A DNA stretch of 64,000 nt from Sva-07 sp963715285. Its GTDB lineage: Bacteria; Actinomycetota; Acidimicrobiia; Acidimicrobiales; Ilumatobacteraceae. Under the pieces are notes generated by a model. It saw nothing but the letters and a program-made list of their open reading frames with translations, had not been told where the DNA came from and did no database searches. Position 1 is the stretch's first letter, and every line of letters starts with the position of its first letter. The stretch lies in the NCBI GenBank assembly GCA_963715285.1, contig CAVQRU010000003.1, forward strand, positions 62,001-126,000, read 5' to 3'. Positions 7,908 through 16,426 of this stretch are shown piece after piece. Made by a program: the position numbers and the translations under genes.

Positions 7908-9152
7908 GTGCTCGACGACCTGATCTCCTTCCTCGATGCCTCCCCGTCGCCGTGGCACGCGGTCGCGTCGACCATCGATCGTCTCGACGGTTTCGAACGC
8001 GTCGACGAGTCCGACCCCTGGGACGACGTTCCCGACGCCGGCTACGTCGTCCGCAGTGGTGCGATCATCGCCTGGCGATTCCCGGCAGCGGCCCCCGCCC
8101 ATGCACCGTTCCGCCTGGTCGGCGCCCACACCGACTCGCCCGGCCTGCGGGTGAAGCCACGGCCCGATGCGGGCGGCTTCGGCTGGAAACAGCTCGCCGT
8201 CGAGGTGTACGGGGGCATTCTCAACAACAGCTGGCTCGATCGTGACCTCGGCATCGCCGGTCGACTGGTCGACGCCGGCGGTGCATCCGTCCTCGTCGAC
8301 GTCGCCGAGCCCGTCGCCCGCGTGCCACAACTCGCGGTCCATCTCGACCGCGAGGTCAACAGTGGAGGCCTCCTCCTCGACACCCAGCAACACCTCTCCC
8401 CCGTGTGGGGGGTGGGCGCGTCGTCCCCCGGCGAGTTCGCCGACTGGATCGGCGCCGCTGCCGATCTCGACACGCCGCCGGCCTGGTGGGAACTCTGTCT
8501 CTACGACGTCCAGGGCGCTACCGTCCTCGGCGCCGACCGGTCGCTGCTCGCGTCCGGCCGGCTCGACAATCAACTGTCGTGTTGGGCCGCCGTCACCGCG
8601 CTCGTCGGGGCAACACCGACCGATCACGCATCGGTGATCGTCCTCAACGATCACGAAGAGGTCGGATCGTCGAGTTCCACCGGAGCTGCCGGACCCTTCC
8701 TCGAGACGGTGCTGTCGAGGCTCGTCACCGCCCGCGGCGGATCCGCCGACGACCGGCACCGTTCCTTCGCCGGCTCGTCGTGCATCTCGGCCGACAACGC
8801 TCATGCGGTGCACCCGAACTATCCCGAGCGCCACGAGCCCGGGCACCGCCCGATCGTCAACGCCGGCCCCGCGATCAAGGTCAACTCCAACCAGCGGTAC
8901 GCGACCTCGGCCGAGACGGCTGCCGAGTTCCAACGGGCCTGCGCCACGGCAGACGTGCCGTGGCAGGTGTTCGTGTCACGGAACAACATGCCCTGTGGTT
9001 CGACGATCGGCCCGCTCACCGCCACGCGGCTCGGGATCGCGACCGTCGACGTCGGCATACCGCAGCTGTCGATGCACTCGGCCCGCGAGCTCTGCGGTGC
9101 CGACGATCCCGTTCACCTGACCCGCGCGCTCGGCGCGTTCCTCAGCGGCTGA
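7908..9152 (+). CDS. apeB: M18 family aminopeptidase
   Basis: A 414-residue dinuclear zinc aminopeptidase, normally a cytosolic dodecamer that releases acidic or neutral N-terminal residues. Metal-binding and catalytic motifs visible are GAHTDSPGL, GRLDNQL, NDHEEVGS, SADNAHAVHPNY and the C-terminal MHSARE. The length fits the bacterial ApeB/PepM18 group. The GTG start at 7908 is preceded by GAGAGGAACC and lies 10 nt after the phosphatase stop, so the two form an operon. It is convergent with plsC, 30 bp away. Confidence 0.93.
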   Translation: MLDDLISFLDASPSPWHAVASTIDRLDGFERVDESDPWDDVPDAGYVVRSGAIIAWRFPAAAPAHAPFRLVGAHTDSPGLRVKPRPDAGGFGWKQLAVEVYGGILNNSWLDRDLGIAGRLVDAGGASVLVDVAEPVARVPQLAVHLDREVNSGGLLLDTQQHLSPVWGVGASSPGEFADWIGAAADLDTPPAWWELCLYDVQGATVLGADRSLLASGRLDNQLSCWAAVTALVGATPTDHASVIVLNDHEEVGSSSSTGAAGPFLETVLSRLVTARGGSADDRHRSFAGSSCISADNAHAVHPNYPERHEPGHRPIVNAGPAIKVNSNQRYATSAETAAEFQRACATADVPWQVFVSRNNMPCGSTIGPLTATRLGIATVDVGIPQLSMHSARELCGADDPVHLTRALGAFLSG

Positions 9153-9182
9153 GTCGCCGGCGGCCGAATCGTTTCGTCGCCG

Positions 9183-9899
9183 TCAGCCGACCCGGGACTC
9201 GGCGAGGTCGAACAGGCGCTGCAGCTCGATCGACAGCTTCTCGGTGGCGACACGCACGGCCTGACGCTGCACGCGACGGTTCGATCCGCCCGCCTCACCC
9301 GACGGGTCCTGGGTGGGCTCGACCCAGATCGGCTCGCCGATCACCACCCTCACCTTGTGCGGATGGATGAACTTGGCATGACGGGGCATCACTCGCGCCG
9401 ACCCGCCGATCCCCACCGGGATGATCGGTACCCCGGCCTTCGCAGCCACGTAGGCGGCGCCGTCGAAGAGCGGATGCACCGTCGGGCCGTCCTTGCGCTC
9501 ACCCTCCGGGAACAACGTGAGCGGCTCGCCGTGTTCGAGCACCTTGATGCAGGTCGCGAGTGCCTCCCGGTCGGCGTGTCCCCGGTTGACGGGGAACGCC
9601 CCCAGTGCCGACACCAGCCAGCCGACGCTGGCGTACTTCCAGACCTCCTGCTTGCCCATGAACCGGATCCGACGCGTGGACACGCAGGCGGTGATCGGCG
9701 TGTCGACGTAGCTGCGGTGGACGGGCGCGAGCACGTAGGCGCCCGTCGAGGGCAGGTGTTCCTTGCCCTCGATCCGCATGCGCGTGAACGCCTGGGTGAA
9801 CCAGCACACGATGCTGCGGCACACGACGTACGCGAGCCGGCTGGCACGGGAGTCGGCCGTCGGCAGCTGCCGTCGCTTGGTTGGTGGCGATGAGTTCAC
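9183..9899 (-). CDS. plsC: 1-acyl-sn-glycerol-3-phosphate acyltransferase
   Basis: A 238-residue PlsC-type acyltransferase that would acylate lysophosphatidic acid at the membrane. The catalytic HX4D motif is HRSYVD (61-66), the glycerophosphate-binding block is FPEGERK (130-136), and VPIIPVGIGG follows. The N terminus has a weak hydrophobic segment (about 22-38). The GTG at 9899 overlaps the cmk stop by 4 nt. It is the last gene of guaB1-cmk-plsC, an order also seen as cmk-plsC in other actinobacteria and firmicutes. Confidence 0.93.
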   Translation of the reverse strand: MNSSPPTKRRQLPTADSRASRLAYVVCRSIVCWFTQAFTRMRIEGKEHLPSTGAYVLAPVHRSYVDTPITACVSTRRIRFMGKQEVWKYASVGWLVSALGAFPVNRGHADREALATCIKVLEHGEPLTLFPEGERKDGPTVHPLFDGAAYVAAKAGVPIIPVGIGGSARVMPRHAKFIHPHKVRVVIGEPIWVEPTQDPSGEAGGSNRRVQRQAVRVATEKLSIELQRLFDLAESRVG

Positions 9900-10558
9900 G
9901 GTTCGAGGAGGGCCAGTACCCGGTCGACGACCTCGTCGATCGACAGGCCACTCGTGTCGAGCACCACCGATCCGTTCGCCTCGGTCAGTGGGCTGTCGCT
10001 GCGGGTCGAGTCCTTGCGGTCGCGTTCGATGATCGACGCTTCGACCTCGGCGACGTCGCCACCGATCTCGGCCACCCGCCGCTCGGCGCGCACCCTCGGC
10101 GACGCAGTGACGAACAACTTCAGCGTGGCGTCGGGGAACACCACCGACCCGATGTCGCGACCTTCGACCACGCCACCGTCGTGGTCGCTCACCCAATGAC
10201 GCTGGCGACGCACCAGCTCGGCGCGCACACGGCTGTTCGCCGCGACCGCGCTGACTGCCGAGGTCACCTCCCGCCCGCGGATCTCGATCGTCGCATCGAC
10301 TCCGTCGACGAGCACGACCGTGCCGTTCGGGCCCGAGTCGACCGACAGATCGACCGCTGCGGAGAGTTCGGCCACGTCGTCCTCGTCGGCGGGGTCGAGC
10401 CCTCGACGCAGCGCGGCGAACGTGATCGCGCGGTACATCGCGCCGGTGTCGAGGTACTGCAGCCCCAACCGGTCGGCGACCGCGCGACCGACCGTGCTCT
10501 TGCCCGCTCCGGCGGGACCGTCGATCGCGACGATCATCGGCGCGTCCCCCGCGGTCAC
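9896..10558 (-). CDS. cmk: (d)CMP kinase
   Basis: A 220-residue cytidylate kinase that phosphorylates CMP and dCMP. The P-loop GPAGAGKST lies near residues 13-21, followed by LQYLDTGAMYRAIT and the CMP-binding GREVTSAVSAVAANSRVR. VVEGRDIGSVVFPDA and ERDRKDSTRSDSPL are lid and substrate signatures. The GTG at 10558 is preferred because it gives a 4-nt overlap with the guaB1 stop; an ATG at 10537 (MIVAIDGP) is possible. Both ends are coupled by GTGA overlaps. Confidence 0.95.
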   Translation of the reverse strand: MTAGDAPMIVAIDGPAGAGKSTVGRAVADRLGLQYLDTGAMYRAITFAALRRGLDPADEDDVAELSAAVDLSVDSGPNGTVVLVDGVDATIEIRGREVTSAVSAVAANSRVRAELVRRQRHWVSDHDGGVVEGRDIGSVVFPDATLKLFVTASPRVRAERRVAEIGGDVAEVEASIIERDRKDSTRSDSPLTEANGSVVLDTSGLSIDEVVDRVLALLEP

Positions 10559-11988
10559 CACGACACTCCCTGTGGACGGCCCTCGTCGTATCCGGCCGTG
10601 CTCTGCACACCGACCACTGCTCGCTCGTGGAACTCCTCGATCGAGTCGGCACCGGCGTACGTGCACGCCGAACGCAAGCCCGCGACGATCTGATCGATGA
10701 TGTCCTCGACGCTCGGGCGCTCCGGGTCGAGGTACATCCGCGACGTGCTGATGCCCTCCTCGAACAGCTCCTTGCGGGCCCGTTCGAAACCGTGGTCTCC
10801 CTGTGTCCGGTGCTTGACCGCACGGTTGGACGCCATGCCGAAGCTCTCCTTGTAGAGCCGGCCGTCGGGATCGCGCAACGTGTCGGCAGCGGACTCGTGG
10901 GTGCCCGCCAACCAGGAACCGAACATGACGCTCGCCGCGCCGCCCGCCAACGCCAGCGCCACGTCACGCGGGAAGCGCACGCCGCCGTCGGCCCAGATGT
11001 GACGACCGAACCGCCGGGCCTCCTCCGCGCATTCGAGCACCGCGGAGAACTGCGGGCGTCCCACACCGGTCATCATCCGGGTGGTGCACATGGCGCCGGG
11101 CCCGACGCCGACCTTGACGATGTCGGCTCCGGCCTCGATCAGGTGGCGGGTGCCCTGGGCCGTGACGACGTTGCCGGCGACGATCGTGGCGTCCGGCAGC
11201 TCGGAACGAACCGCTTCGATCGCGTGGAGTGTTCGCGTCTGGTGGCCGTGTGCGGTGTCGATCACGAGGACGTCGACACCGTGGCCGACGAGTTCCTTGG
11301 CCCGGGCGGCAGGCTCACCGTTGATCCCGACGGCGACGCCGACCATCAGGCGGCCATCCGCGTCGACGGCCGGGTCGTAGATCGTCGAGCGCAGCGCGCC
11401 TTCGCGGGTGATCACGCCGAGCAGGCGTCCGTCGTCGCCGAGCACGGGAGCCACCCGCAGGCGGTTGCGTTCGAGATGATCGAAGGCATCGGCGGGCTCG
11501 ATGTCGGGGCTGAGGATGTGGAGGCTCGAGCTCATCACGTTGCGCAGTTGCGTGAACCGGTCGAATCCGTCGCCATCGCGTTCGGTGAACACGCCCACCG
11601 GGACGCCGTCGTCGACGACGACGACGGCTCCGTGCGCACGCTTGTGGATCAGCGACAGCGCGTCGGCGATCGTGGCGTCGGGCGTCAGGGTGATCGGCGT
11701 CTCGAACACCGTGTGGCACCGCTTCACGTAGTCGATCACCTTGGCGACGACCTCGACCGGGATGTCCTGCGGGAGGATGGCGACCCCACCGCGACGAGCG
11801 ACGGTCTCGGCCATGCGCCGTCCGGCCACCGCCGTCATGTTGGACACGACCAGCGGAATCGTCGTCCCGATCCCGTCCGGGGTGCGCAGGTCGACGTCCA
11901 TACGGGACCGAACGTCCGAGAGGCTCGGCACCATGAAGACGTCGCTGTACGTGAGGTCGTGTCCCGGGTCGGGATGGAGCATGCGCAT
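10555..11988 (-). CDS. guaB1: GuaB1-type IMP dehydrogenase family protein
   Basis: A 477-residue (beta/alpha)8 IMPDH/GMPR-family enzyme. The catalytic Cys is in GVGPGAMCTTRMMTG, and the purine-binding WADGGVRFPRD follows. An internal pair of CBS domains (about 95-210; VVVVDDGVPVGVFTERD, VAPVLGDDGRLLGV) regulates many members. This is the actinobacterial GuaB1 branch; mycobacterial members are reported to act as GMP reductases, so the direction GMP to IMP is plausible here. The start codon at 11988 is preceded by a strong purine-rich site (GGAGAAGGA, 12009-12001) and TAGCCT at 12059-12054. Confidence 0.88.
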   Translation of the reverse strand: MRMLHPDPGHDLTYSDVFMVPSLSDVRSRMDVDLRTPDGIGTTIPLVVSNMTAVAGRRMAETVARRGGVAILPQDIPVEVVAKVIDYVKRCHTVFETPITLTPDATIADALSLIHKRAHGAVVVVDDGVPVGVFTERDGDGFDRFTQLRNVMSSSLHILSPDIEPADAFDHLERNRLRVAPVLGDDGRLLGVITREGALRSTIYDPAVDADGRLMVGVAVGINGEPAARAKELVGHGVDVLVIDTAHGHQTRTLHAIEAVRSELPDATIVAGNVVTAQGTRHLIEAGADIVKVGVGPGAMCTTRMMTGVGRPQFSAVLECAEEARRFGRHIWADGGVRFPRDVALALAGGAASVMFGSWLAGTHESAADTLRDPDGRLYKESFGMASNRAVKHRTQGDHGFERARKELFEEGISTSRMYLDPERPSVEDIIDQIVAGLRSACTYAGADSIEEFHERAVVGVQSTAGYDEGRPQGVSW

Positions 11989-12053
11989 GTGCTGGTTCGG
12001 TCCTTCTCCCCGTCGAAGCCTCCACCGGAGTCGTTCGCTGTGGAAGCGACCAC

Positions 12054-12059
12054 AGGCTA
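12054..12059 (-). promoter_or_regulatory. -10 element of guaB1-cmk-plsC
   Basis: TAGCCT lies about 65 nt upstream of the guaB1 start. A leader with a good Shine-Dalgarno sequence follows, unlike most promoters in this window. Confidence 0.45.
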
Positions 12060-12064
12060 GGCCG

Positions 12065-12070
12065 TAACCT
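12065..12070 (+). promoter_or_regulatory. -10 element of the 12080 hydrolase
   Basis: TAACCT ends 9 nt before ATG 12080 with no Shine-Dalgarno sequence, suggesting a leaderless transcript. Confidence 0.5.
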
Positions 12071-12079
12071 TGCTCCTCC

Positions 12080-12787
12080 ATGACTGCAACCGCCTCGCCC
12101 GTCGTCCTCGTCCACGGGTGGGGTGGATCGTTCGCATCGACCTGGGAGCGCAACGGGTTCACAGCGTTGCTCGAAGATGCCGGGGTCGAGATCATCGGGG
12201 TCGATCTGCTCGGCCACGGTACGGCGCCGAAGCCGCACGAACCCGAGGCGTACGCCGACCTCACCACCCGCATCGTGGAGTGTCTGCCCGACGAACCCGT
12301 CGATGCGATCGGGTTCTCGCTCGGCGCGATGACACTGCTGCGCCTTGCGATCGACCGTCCCGAGCGTTTCCGTCGGCTGGTGCTCGCCGGGATCGGTTCG
12401 AACATCTTCCAGCGCGACGAGGCCGGTACGCGTGCGATCATCGCCGGGCTCGACACCGTGGCCGGTGGCGGCGACCCGTCGACCCTCGACAACACGGTGC
12501 GCCTGTTCACCCAGTACGCCGGCCAACCGGGCAACGACATCGCTGCGCTCACGGCGGTGATGAAGCGCCCCGCCGCCGACCCGATCACGCCCGAGAGCTG
12601 CGCACGGGTCACCTGCCCCGTGCTCGTGGTGGTCGGCGACAAGGACTTCGTGTACCCGGCCGACGAACTCGCGGCGGCGTTCCCGGACGGCCGTTGCGAG
12701 ACCTTGCGTGGGGTGGACCATTTCGCCACCACCGAATCGTTCGGCTTCTTCGACGCCGCCCTCGAGTTCCTCGACGCCGTCTGTTGA
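12080..12787 (+). CDS. Alpha/beta hydrolase
   Basis: A 235-residue alpha/beta-hydrolase with VHGWGGS at the oxyanion turn, VDLLGHGTA, the nucleophile elbow GFSLGA (Ser80), an acidic residue in VVVGDKDFVY and the catalytic His in GVDHFATT. The substrate is unknown; the fold is close to small esterases and MenH-like proteins. It is followed by the threonylcarbamoyl-AMP synthase, whose TTG start overlaps its stop by 4 nt (TTGA). That coupling may be only positional. Confidence 0.88.
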   Translation: MTATASPVVLVHGWGGSFASTWERNGFTALLEDAGVEIIGVDLLGHGTAPKPHEPEAYADLTTRIVECLPDEPVDAIGFSLGAMTLLRLAIDRPERFRRLVLAGIGSNIFQRDEAGTRAIIAGLDTVAGGGDPSTLDNTVRLFTQYAGQPGNDIAALTAVMKRPAADPITPESCARVTCPVLVVVGDKDFVYPADELAAAFPDGRCETLRGVDHFATTESFGFFDAALEFLDAVC

Positions 12788-13713
12788 GCGACTCCCTGAT
12801 CACGACCGACGTCGAGCGGGCGGCCGCCGTGCTGCGGTCCGGAGGCCTGGTCGCGGTGCCGACCGAGACCGTCTACGGCCTCGCCGCAGACGCCACCGAC
12901 CCCGATGCACTGCGGCGGATCTTCGCGGTGAAGGGTCGACCGTCCGACCATCCGCTGATCGTCCACCTCCGATCGGTCGAACAACTCCACGAGTGGGCCG
13001 CGACCGTCCCGGCGACCGCCGAGCACCTCGTCGGCGCCGCCTGGCCCGGGCCGCTGACCGTCATCCTGCCTCGTGGGCGCCGCGTCCTCGACGAGGTGAC
13101 GGGAGGCCGCGACACCGTCGGCGTCCGCGTGCCCGCTCACCCGGTCGCGCAGGCGCTCCTCGACCGATCGGGGCTCGCCTTCGCTGCACCCTCGGCCAAC
13201 CGCTTCGGTTCGGTCAGCCCGACGACCGCGCAGCATGTCCTCGACGAACTCGGCGACCGTCTCGACCCCGCGCGCGACGTGATCCTCGACGGCGGCGCGT
13301 GCCCAATCGGCGTCGAGAGCACCATCGTCGACTGCACGGTCGATCCGCCACAGATCCTTCGTGCCGGCAGCGTCACCGTGGAGGAGGTGGAAGGTCTTCT
13401 CGACGGAGCGATCGCTCCCGCGGCCGGGCCGAGCCGGGCCAGCGGCATGCTCGCTTCGCACTATGCGCCCCGCTGTGCGGTCCGCCTCGTCGACGATGCC
13501 GACGACGCCCTGGCGTTGCGGGCCGGTACACCGCGCAGCGAGATCCTCGACCTCACCGACGACCTGGTCGTCTACGCCCACGACCTCTACGCCCGGCTGC
13601 GTGACGCCGACGCTCGCGGCGTGGCCACCGTGATCGCCGTGCTCCCGCCGGCGGCAGGACTCGGCCATGCGATCCGCGACCGGCTCTCGAAGGCCGCCGC
13701 TCCGCGCCCCTGA
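12784..13713 (+). CDS. tsaC: L-threonylcarbamoyladenylate synthase (Sua5/YwlC type)
   Basis: A 309-residue enzyme making threonylcarbamoyl-AMP for tRNA t6A37 modification. The YrdC domain (about 8-200) has GGLVAVPTETVYGLA, KGRPSDHPL and SANRFGSVSPT. The motif SRASGMLASHYAP marks the linker to the C-terminal Sua5 domain (about 225-309), which makes this the long Sua5/YwlC form. The start is TTG 12784, overlapping the hydrolase stop (TTGA); no other start precedes the conserved LITTDVERAA. It ends convergent with the J-domain gene at a perfect 8-bp hairpin. Confidence 0.93.
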   Translation: MSDSLITTDVERAAAVLRSGGLVAVPTETVYGLAADATDPDALRRIFAVKGRPSDHPLIVHLRSVEQLHEWAATVPATAEHLVGAAWPGPLTVILPRGRRVLDEVTGGRDTVGVRVPAHPVAQALLDRSGLAFAAPSANRFGSVSPTTAQHVLDELGDRLDPARDVILDGGACPIGVESTIVDCTVDPPQILRAGSVTVEEVEGLLDGAIAPAAGPSRASGMLASHYAPRCAVRLVDDADDALALRAGTPRSEILDLTDDLVVYAHDLYARLRDADARGVATVIAVLPPAAGLGHAIRDRLSKAAAPRP

Positions 13714-13722
13714 GCTCCGACT

Positions 13723-13742
13723 CCGGCGCACGGCTGCGCCGG
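13723..13742. terminator. Bidirectional hairpin between Sua5 and the J-domain gene
   Basis: Perfect 8-bp arms (CCGGCGCA / TGCGCCGG) with loop CGGC lie between two convergent stops. There is no T-tract. The left arm and its 5' flank (GACTCCGGCGC) recur at 59072-59082 in another convergent gap. Confidence 0.6.
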
Positions 13743-13758
13743 TACGACGGCGACGCGA

Positions 13759-14307
13759 TCAGTCCCAGTCGACCGCGTTGAGGCTCGTGACCCAGAGGTC
13801 GCGCACGGCGATGATGTCCGGCGCCGGCGCGTCGTCGAGCCCGGCAACGGTCAGGCTCACGGTCGACGCACCGGCATCGGGGACGACGTCGAGGCGGCAC
13901 CAGCACCCGAGTGGGGCGTGGAGGTGGACCTCCAGGCGGTACGGGGGATCGTCGTCGAGCACCTCGCCGATCCACGACGCTGCGATCAGCAGGCCCTCGA
14001 AGGTGTCGACGGGGAGTGCTTCGACCGTGAACGACGGCATGTCGCGTGTCGCTCCCGACCACGTGTCGCCAGCCGGCTCGGGCCGGCTCGGCGCCGAGGC
14101 CTGCGGCGCGTCGAACGTCGACGGTTGCGCCTGCAGGTGGGTCAGCGCCCGATCGGCCGCTTCGTTCACGGCCTGCATGAGTGCGGCATCGCCACCCTGG
14201 TCGGGATGATGCCGCCTGGCCAGCTCACGCCGTGCGGCGCGCACCTCGACAGCGGTGGCGCTCGGCGCGAGACCGAGGAGCGCGAAGGCGTCGGCAGCGT
14301 CAGTCAC
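13759..14307 (-). CDS. J-domain (DnaJ-like) protein
   Basis: A 182-residue protein. An N-terminal J-domain (about 4-58; DAFALLGLAPSATAVEVRAARREL) has the HPD tripeptide at 34-36 (RRHHPDQGG), needed to stimulate DnaK ATPase. The zinc-finger and Gly/Phe regions of true DnaJ are missing; instead there is a Pro/Ala linker and an unrecognised C-terminal domain (about 90-182). It may be a specialised co-chaperone; the client is unknown. The GTG at 14307 overlaps the xylulokinase stop by 8 nt. Confidence 0.8.
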   Translation of the reverse strand: MTDAADAFALLGLAPSATAVEVRAARRELARRHHPDQGGDAALMQAVNEAADRALTHLQAQPSTFDAPQASAPSRPEPAGDTWSGATRDMPSFTVEALPVDTFEGLLIAASWIGEVLDDDPPYRLEVHLHAPLGCWCRLDVVPDAGASTVSLTVAGLDDAPAPDIIAVRDLWVTSLNAVDWD

Positions 14308-15739
14308 GGGGTGTGGCGTCGCGGAGTTCGGCATACCGGTCGCGCAGGTTCCCCGGGTCGACGACCTCCTCGAGCGGTGTGCCTGCGCCCAGCCCCCACC
14401 GTTCCTGCACACTCTGGTGATCGCTCCCCTCGACGACGGCAGCGGCCTGGACGGCGGCGCCGGTGGCCACCGCCTGTTCGACGTCGGCGACGACCACGGC
14501 GACCTGGTCGCCGAGCGACGATCGCAGCAGCCCGGCGATGACCGCGCGCAGGGCCGACGAGCGGGCTCCGCCCCCGGTCAGCACGATCCGGCCACTCACC
14601 GGGGCGTGCCGGCGCAGTGCGTCGAGCGCATCGAGCAGCCCGCACGCGACGCCGTCGACTGCGGCTCTGGCCAGCTGCTCGCGGGTCACATCGCTGCGGA
14701 TACCGCTCAGGACGCCGGTCGCGTTCGGACGGTTCGGCGTCCGCTCCCCGTCGAAGTAGGGCAGCAGGATCGGGCGATCACCGGTGGCCGCGAGTGCGAG
14801 CCGGTCGAACTCGTCGTGGTCGACGCCGAGCAGCCGAGCGGTGGCGTCGAGGACCTTGGCTGCGTTCGAGGTGCACACGAGCGGGAGGAACCGGCCGGTT
14901 GCGTCGGCGAAACCGGCAACGGCCCCGGTCGGGTCGGCTGTCGGCGTGTCCGAGACGGCAAAGGCGGTGCCGGACGTCCCGATCGAGATCGCCGCGTCGC
15001 CACCGCGCAGCCCGAGACCCAGCGCCGCACCCATGTTGTCGCCGGTGCCCGGCGCGACAGCGGTGCCGTTCCAGTGGCCGGCGAGATCGAGCGGACCGAG
15101 CACGGTGGGCACCGCGTCGCTCCAGTCGCGTTCGGCGTCGATGATCGAGAGGATGTCCCACCGGTACTCGCCGCTGGACGGCGACCAGTACCCGGTTCCC
15201 GAGGCGTCGCCCCGATCGGTCGTGAACGCCCCGGTCAGGCGGTGTGTCATGTAGTCGTGCGGGAGCATCACCCGGGCGAGACGGGCCCACTCGTCGGGGT
15301 GCGACCGGTGGAGCCACGACAGCTTCGTCACCGTGAACGCCGCAACGGGCACACTGCCGACCGCGTCGGCCCACGCCTGATCGCCGTCGAGCTGCGTCAG
15401 CAGCCATCCGGCGTCCGGAGCCGACTCGGTGTCGTTCCAGAGTTTGGCCGGGTGCACGGGGCGATCGGCGACGTCGAGCGCGACCATGCCGTGCTGCTGT
15501 CCCGCCACGCTGACCCCGACCACCGAGCCGGGTCGGGTTCCGACCGGCAGTTGGGCGACCGCCCCGTCCCACGCCCGTTGGAAGGCGCCCCACCAGCTCT
15601 CGGGATCCTGTTCGCTGCACGGCGGCGTGACCGCCGGATGGACGGCACCGGCCGACGCGACGATCCGGCCGGTGTCGAGGTCGCGCAGCTCGACCTTGGT
15701 GGACTGGGTGGACGAGTCGACGCCGGCGACGAAGGGCAC
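14300..15739 (-). CDS. xylB: Xylulokinase (FGGY family)
   Basis: A 479-residue FGGY carbohydrate kinase, expected to phosphorylate D-xylulose to xylulose 5-phosphate. Signatures are GVDSSTQSTKVELRDLDTG (phosphate loop), VGVSVAGQQHGMVALD (substrate region of XylB), KLWNDTES, ISIGTSGTAFA and the ATP-site LTGGGARSSALRAVIA. No xylose isomerase or sugar transporter lies nearby, so the sugar is inferred only from similarity. GTG 15739 follows TAGTTT by 6 nt; that hexamer overlaps the stop of the upstream nitroreductase. Confidence 0.9.
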   Translation of the reverse strand: MPFVAGVDSSTQSTKVELRDLDTGRIVASAGAVHPAVTPPCSEQDPESWWGAFQRAWDGAVAQLPVGTRPGSVVGVSVAGQQHGMVALDVADRPVHPAKLWNDTESAPDAGWLLTQLDGDQAWADAVGSVPVAAFTVTKLSWLHRSHPDEWARLARVMLPHDYMTHRLTGAFTTDRGDASGTGYWSPSSGEYRWDILSIIDAERDWSDAVPTVLGPLDLAGHWNGTAVAPGTGDNMGAALGLGLRGGDAAISIGTSGTAFAVSDTPTADPTGAVAGFADATGRFLPLVCTSNAAKVLDATARLLGVDHDEFDRLALAATGDRPILLPYFDGERTPNRPNATGVLSGIRSDVTREQLARAAVDGVACGLLDALDALRRHAPVSGRIVLTGGGARSSALRAVIAGLLRSSLGDQVAVVVADVEQAVATGAAVQAAAVVEGSDHQSVQERWGLGAGTPLEEVVDPGNLRDRYAELRDATPRD

Positions 15740-15745
15740 GCCTGC

Positions 15746-15751
15746 AAACTA
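15746..15751 (-). promoter_or_regulatory. -10 element of xylB overlapping a stop codon
   Basis: TAGTTT ends 6 nt before GTG 15739. Its first three bases are the TAG stop of the nitroreductase gene, so xylB can be transcribed alone. Confidence 0.5.
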
Positions 15752-16414
15752 GTCCTGAGGGTCCGCGATCCAGGTGGCCGCCCGGCCCCAGGCGTCGTCG
15801 TACACGATCTCACCGACCGGCTTGCGCTTCAGCGGTCCGTGGCGACCCTCGGGGACGCCGAGTGTGATGCACGCCGACAGCGCGACGGTGTCGGGGATGT
15901 CGAGCAGCTCGCGGAGTTCGGCCTCGACACCGAGGTGCCACATCGTGAGCGCACCTCCGTACCCGAGCCCCCGGGCCGCCAACAGCAGGTTCTGGCAGGC
16001 CGGGTAGATCGACGCCCCCTCGTAGGGCGACGGCGACCGGTAGCGATCGAGGCAGGCCAGGATCACCACCGGCGTCCGCTCGAACCGGTCGACGTAGCGC
16101 TGCATCGAGTCGGCGAAGCGCGACGGTCGGTAGCCGTCGGCGGCGCGTTTCTCGTTCCATCCGGCCCGGAACGCCTCCCCCAACAGGGCCTTCGCAGCGA
16201 CCGCACGGTCGCCGTCGCGCAGGACGAGGAACCGGAACGGCTGACGGTTGGAACCGGATGGGGCTCGCCCGGCGTGCCAGAGGATCGCTGCGAGGTCGTC
16301 GTCGGGAATCGGCGCATCGGTGTACCGACGGATCGCCCGCGTGGTGGCGATCCCGTCGAGCAGCGTGACCGCGGGAACGCCGGCGGCCTCGTTCACCGTC
16401 CCTGGAATGTTCAC
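15749..16414 (-). CDS. Nitroreductase family protein
   Basis: A 221-residue FMN-dependent nitroreductase-fold oxidoreductase. TTRAIRRYTDAPIPDD and the FMN-binding GRAPSGSNRQPFRF are at the N terminus; YEGASIYPACQNLLLAARGLGYGG and a C-terminal LGVPEGRHGP complete the fold. The substrate is unknown. Two GTG starts exist, 16414 and 16396, because an 18-bp tandem duplication copied the start region. The upstream one overlaps the crotonase stop by 4 nt (GTGA) and is preferred. Confidence 0.85.
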   Translation of the reverse strand: MNIPGTVNEAAGVPAVTLLDGIATTRAIRRYTDAPIPDDDLAAILWHAGRAPSGSNRQPFRFLVLRDGDRAVAAKALLGEAFRAGWNEKRAADGYRPSRFADSMQRYVDRFERTPVVILACLDRYRSPSPYEGASIYPACQNLLLAARGLGYGGALTMWHLGVEAELRELLDIPDTVALSACITLGVPEGRHGPLKRKPVGEIVYDDAWGRAATWIADPQD

Positions 16415-16426
16415 CGTCCCTGGAAT
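16391..16426. repeat. 18-bp tandem duplication at the crotonase stop / nitroreductase start
   Basis: gttcaccgtccctggaat occurs perfectly twice, at 16391-16408 and 16409-16426. It duplicates the GTGA stop/start overlap and gives the nitroreductase two in-frame GTG codons six codons apart. Confidence 0.9.

Noticed and set aside
11989..13731. N-terminal extension of the guaB1 frame to about 1058 residues
   Set aside because: The added part is antisense to Sua5 and the hydrolase; the IMPDH start and a good ribosome binding site define 11988.
16391..16426. Sequencing duplication at the crotonase/nitroreductase junction
   Set aside because: An assembly artefact is possible, but the duplication is in frame and three similar ones occur nearby, so it is kept as real.
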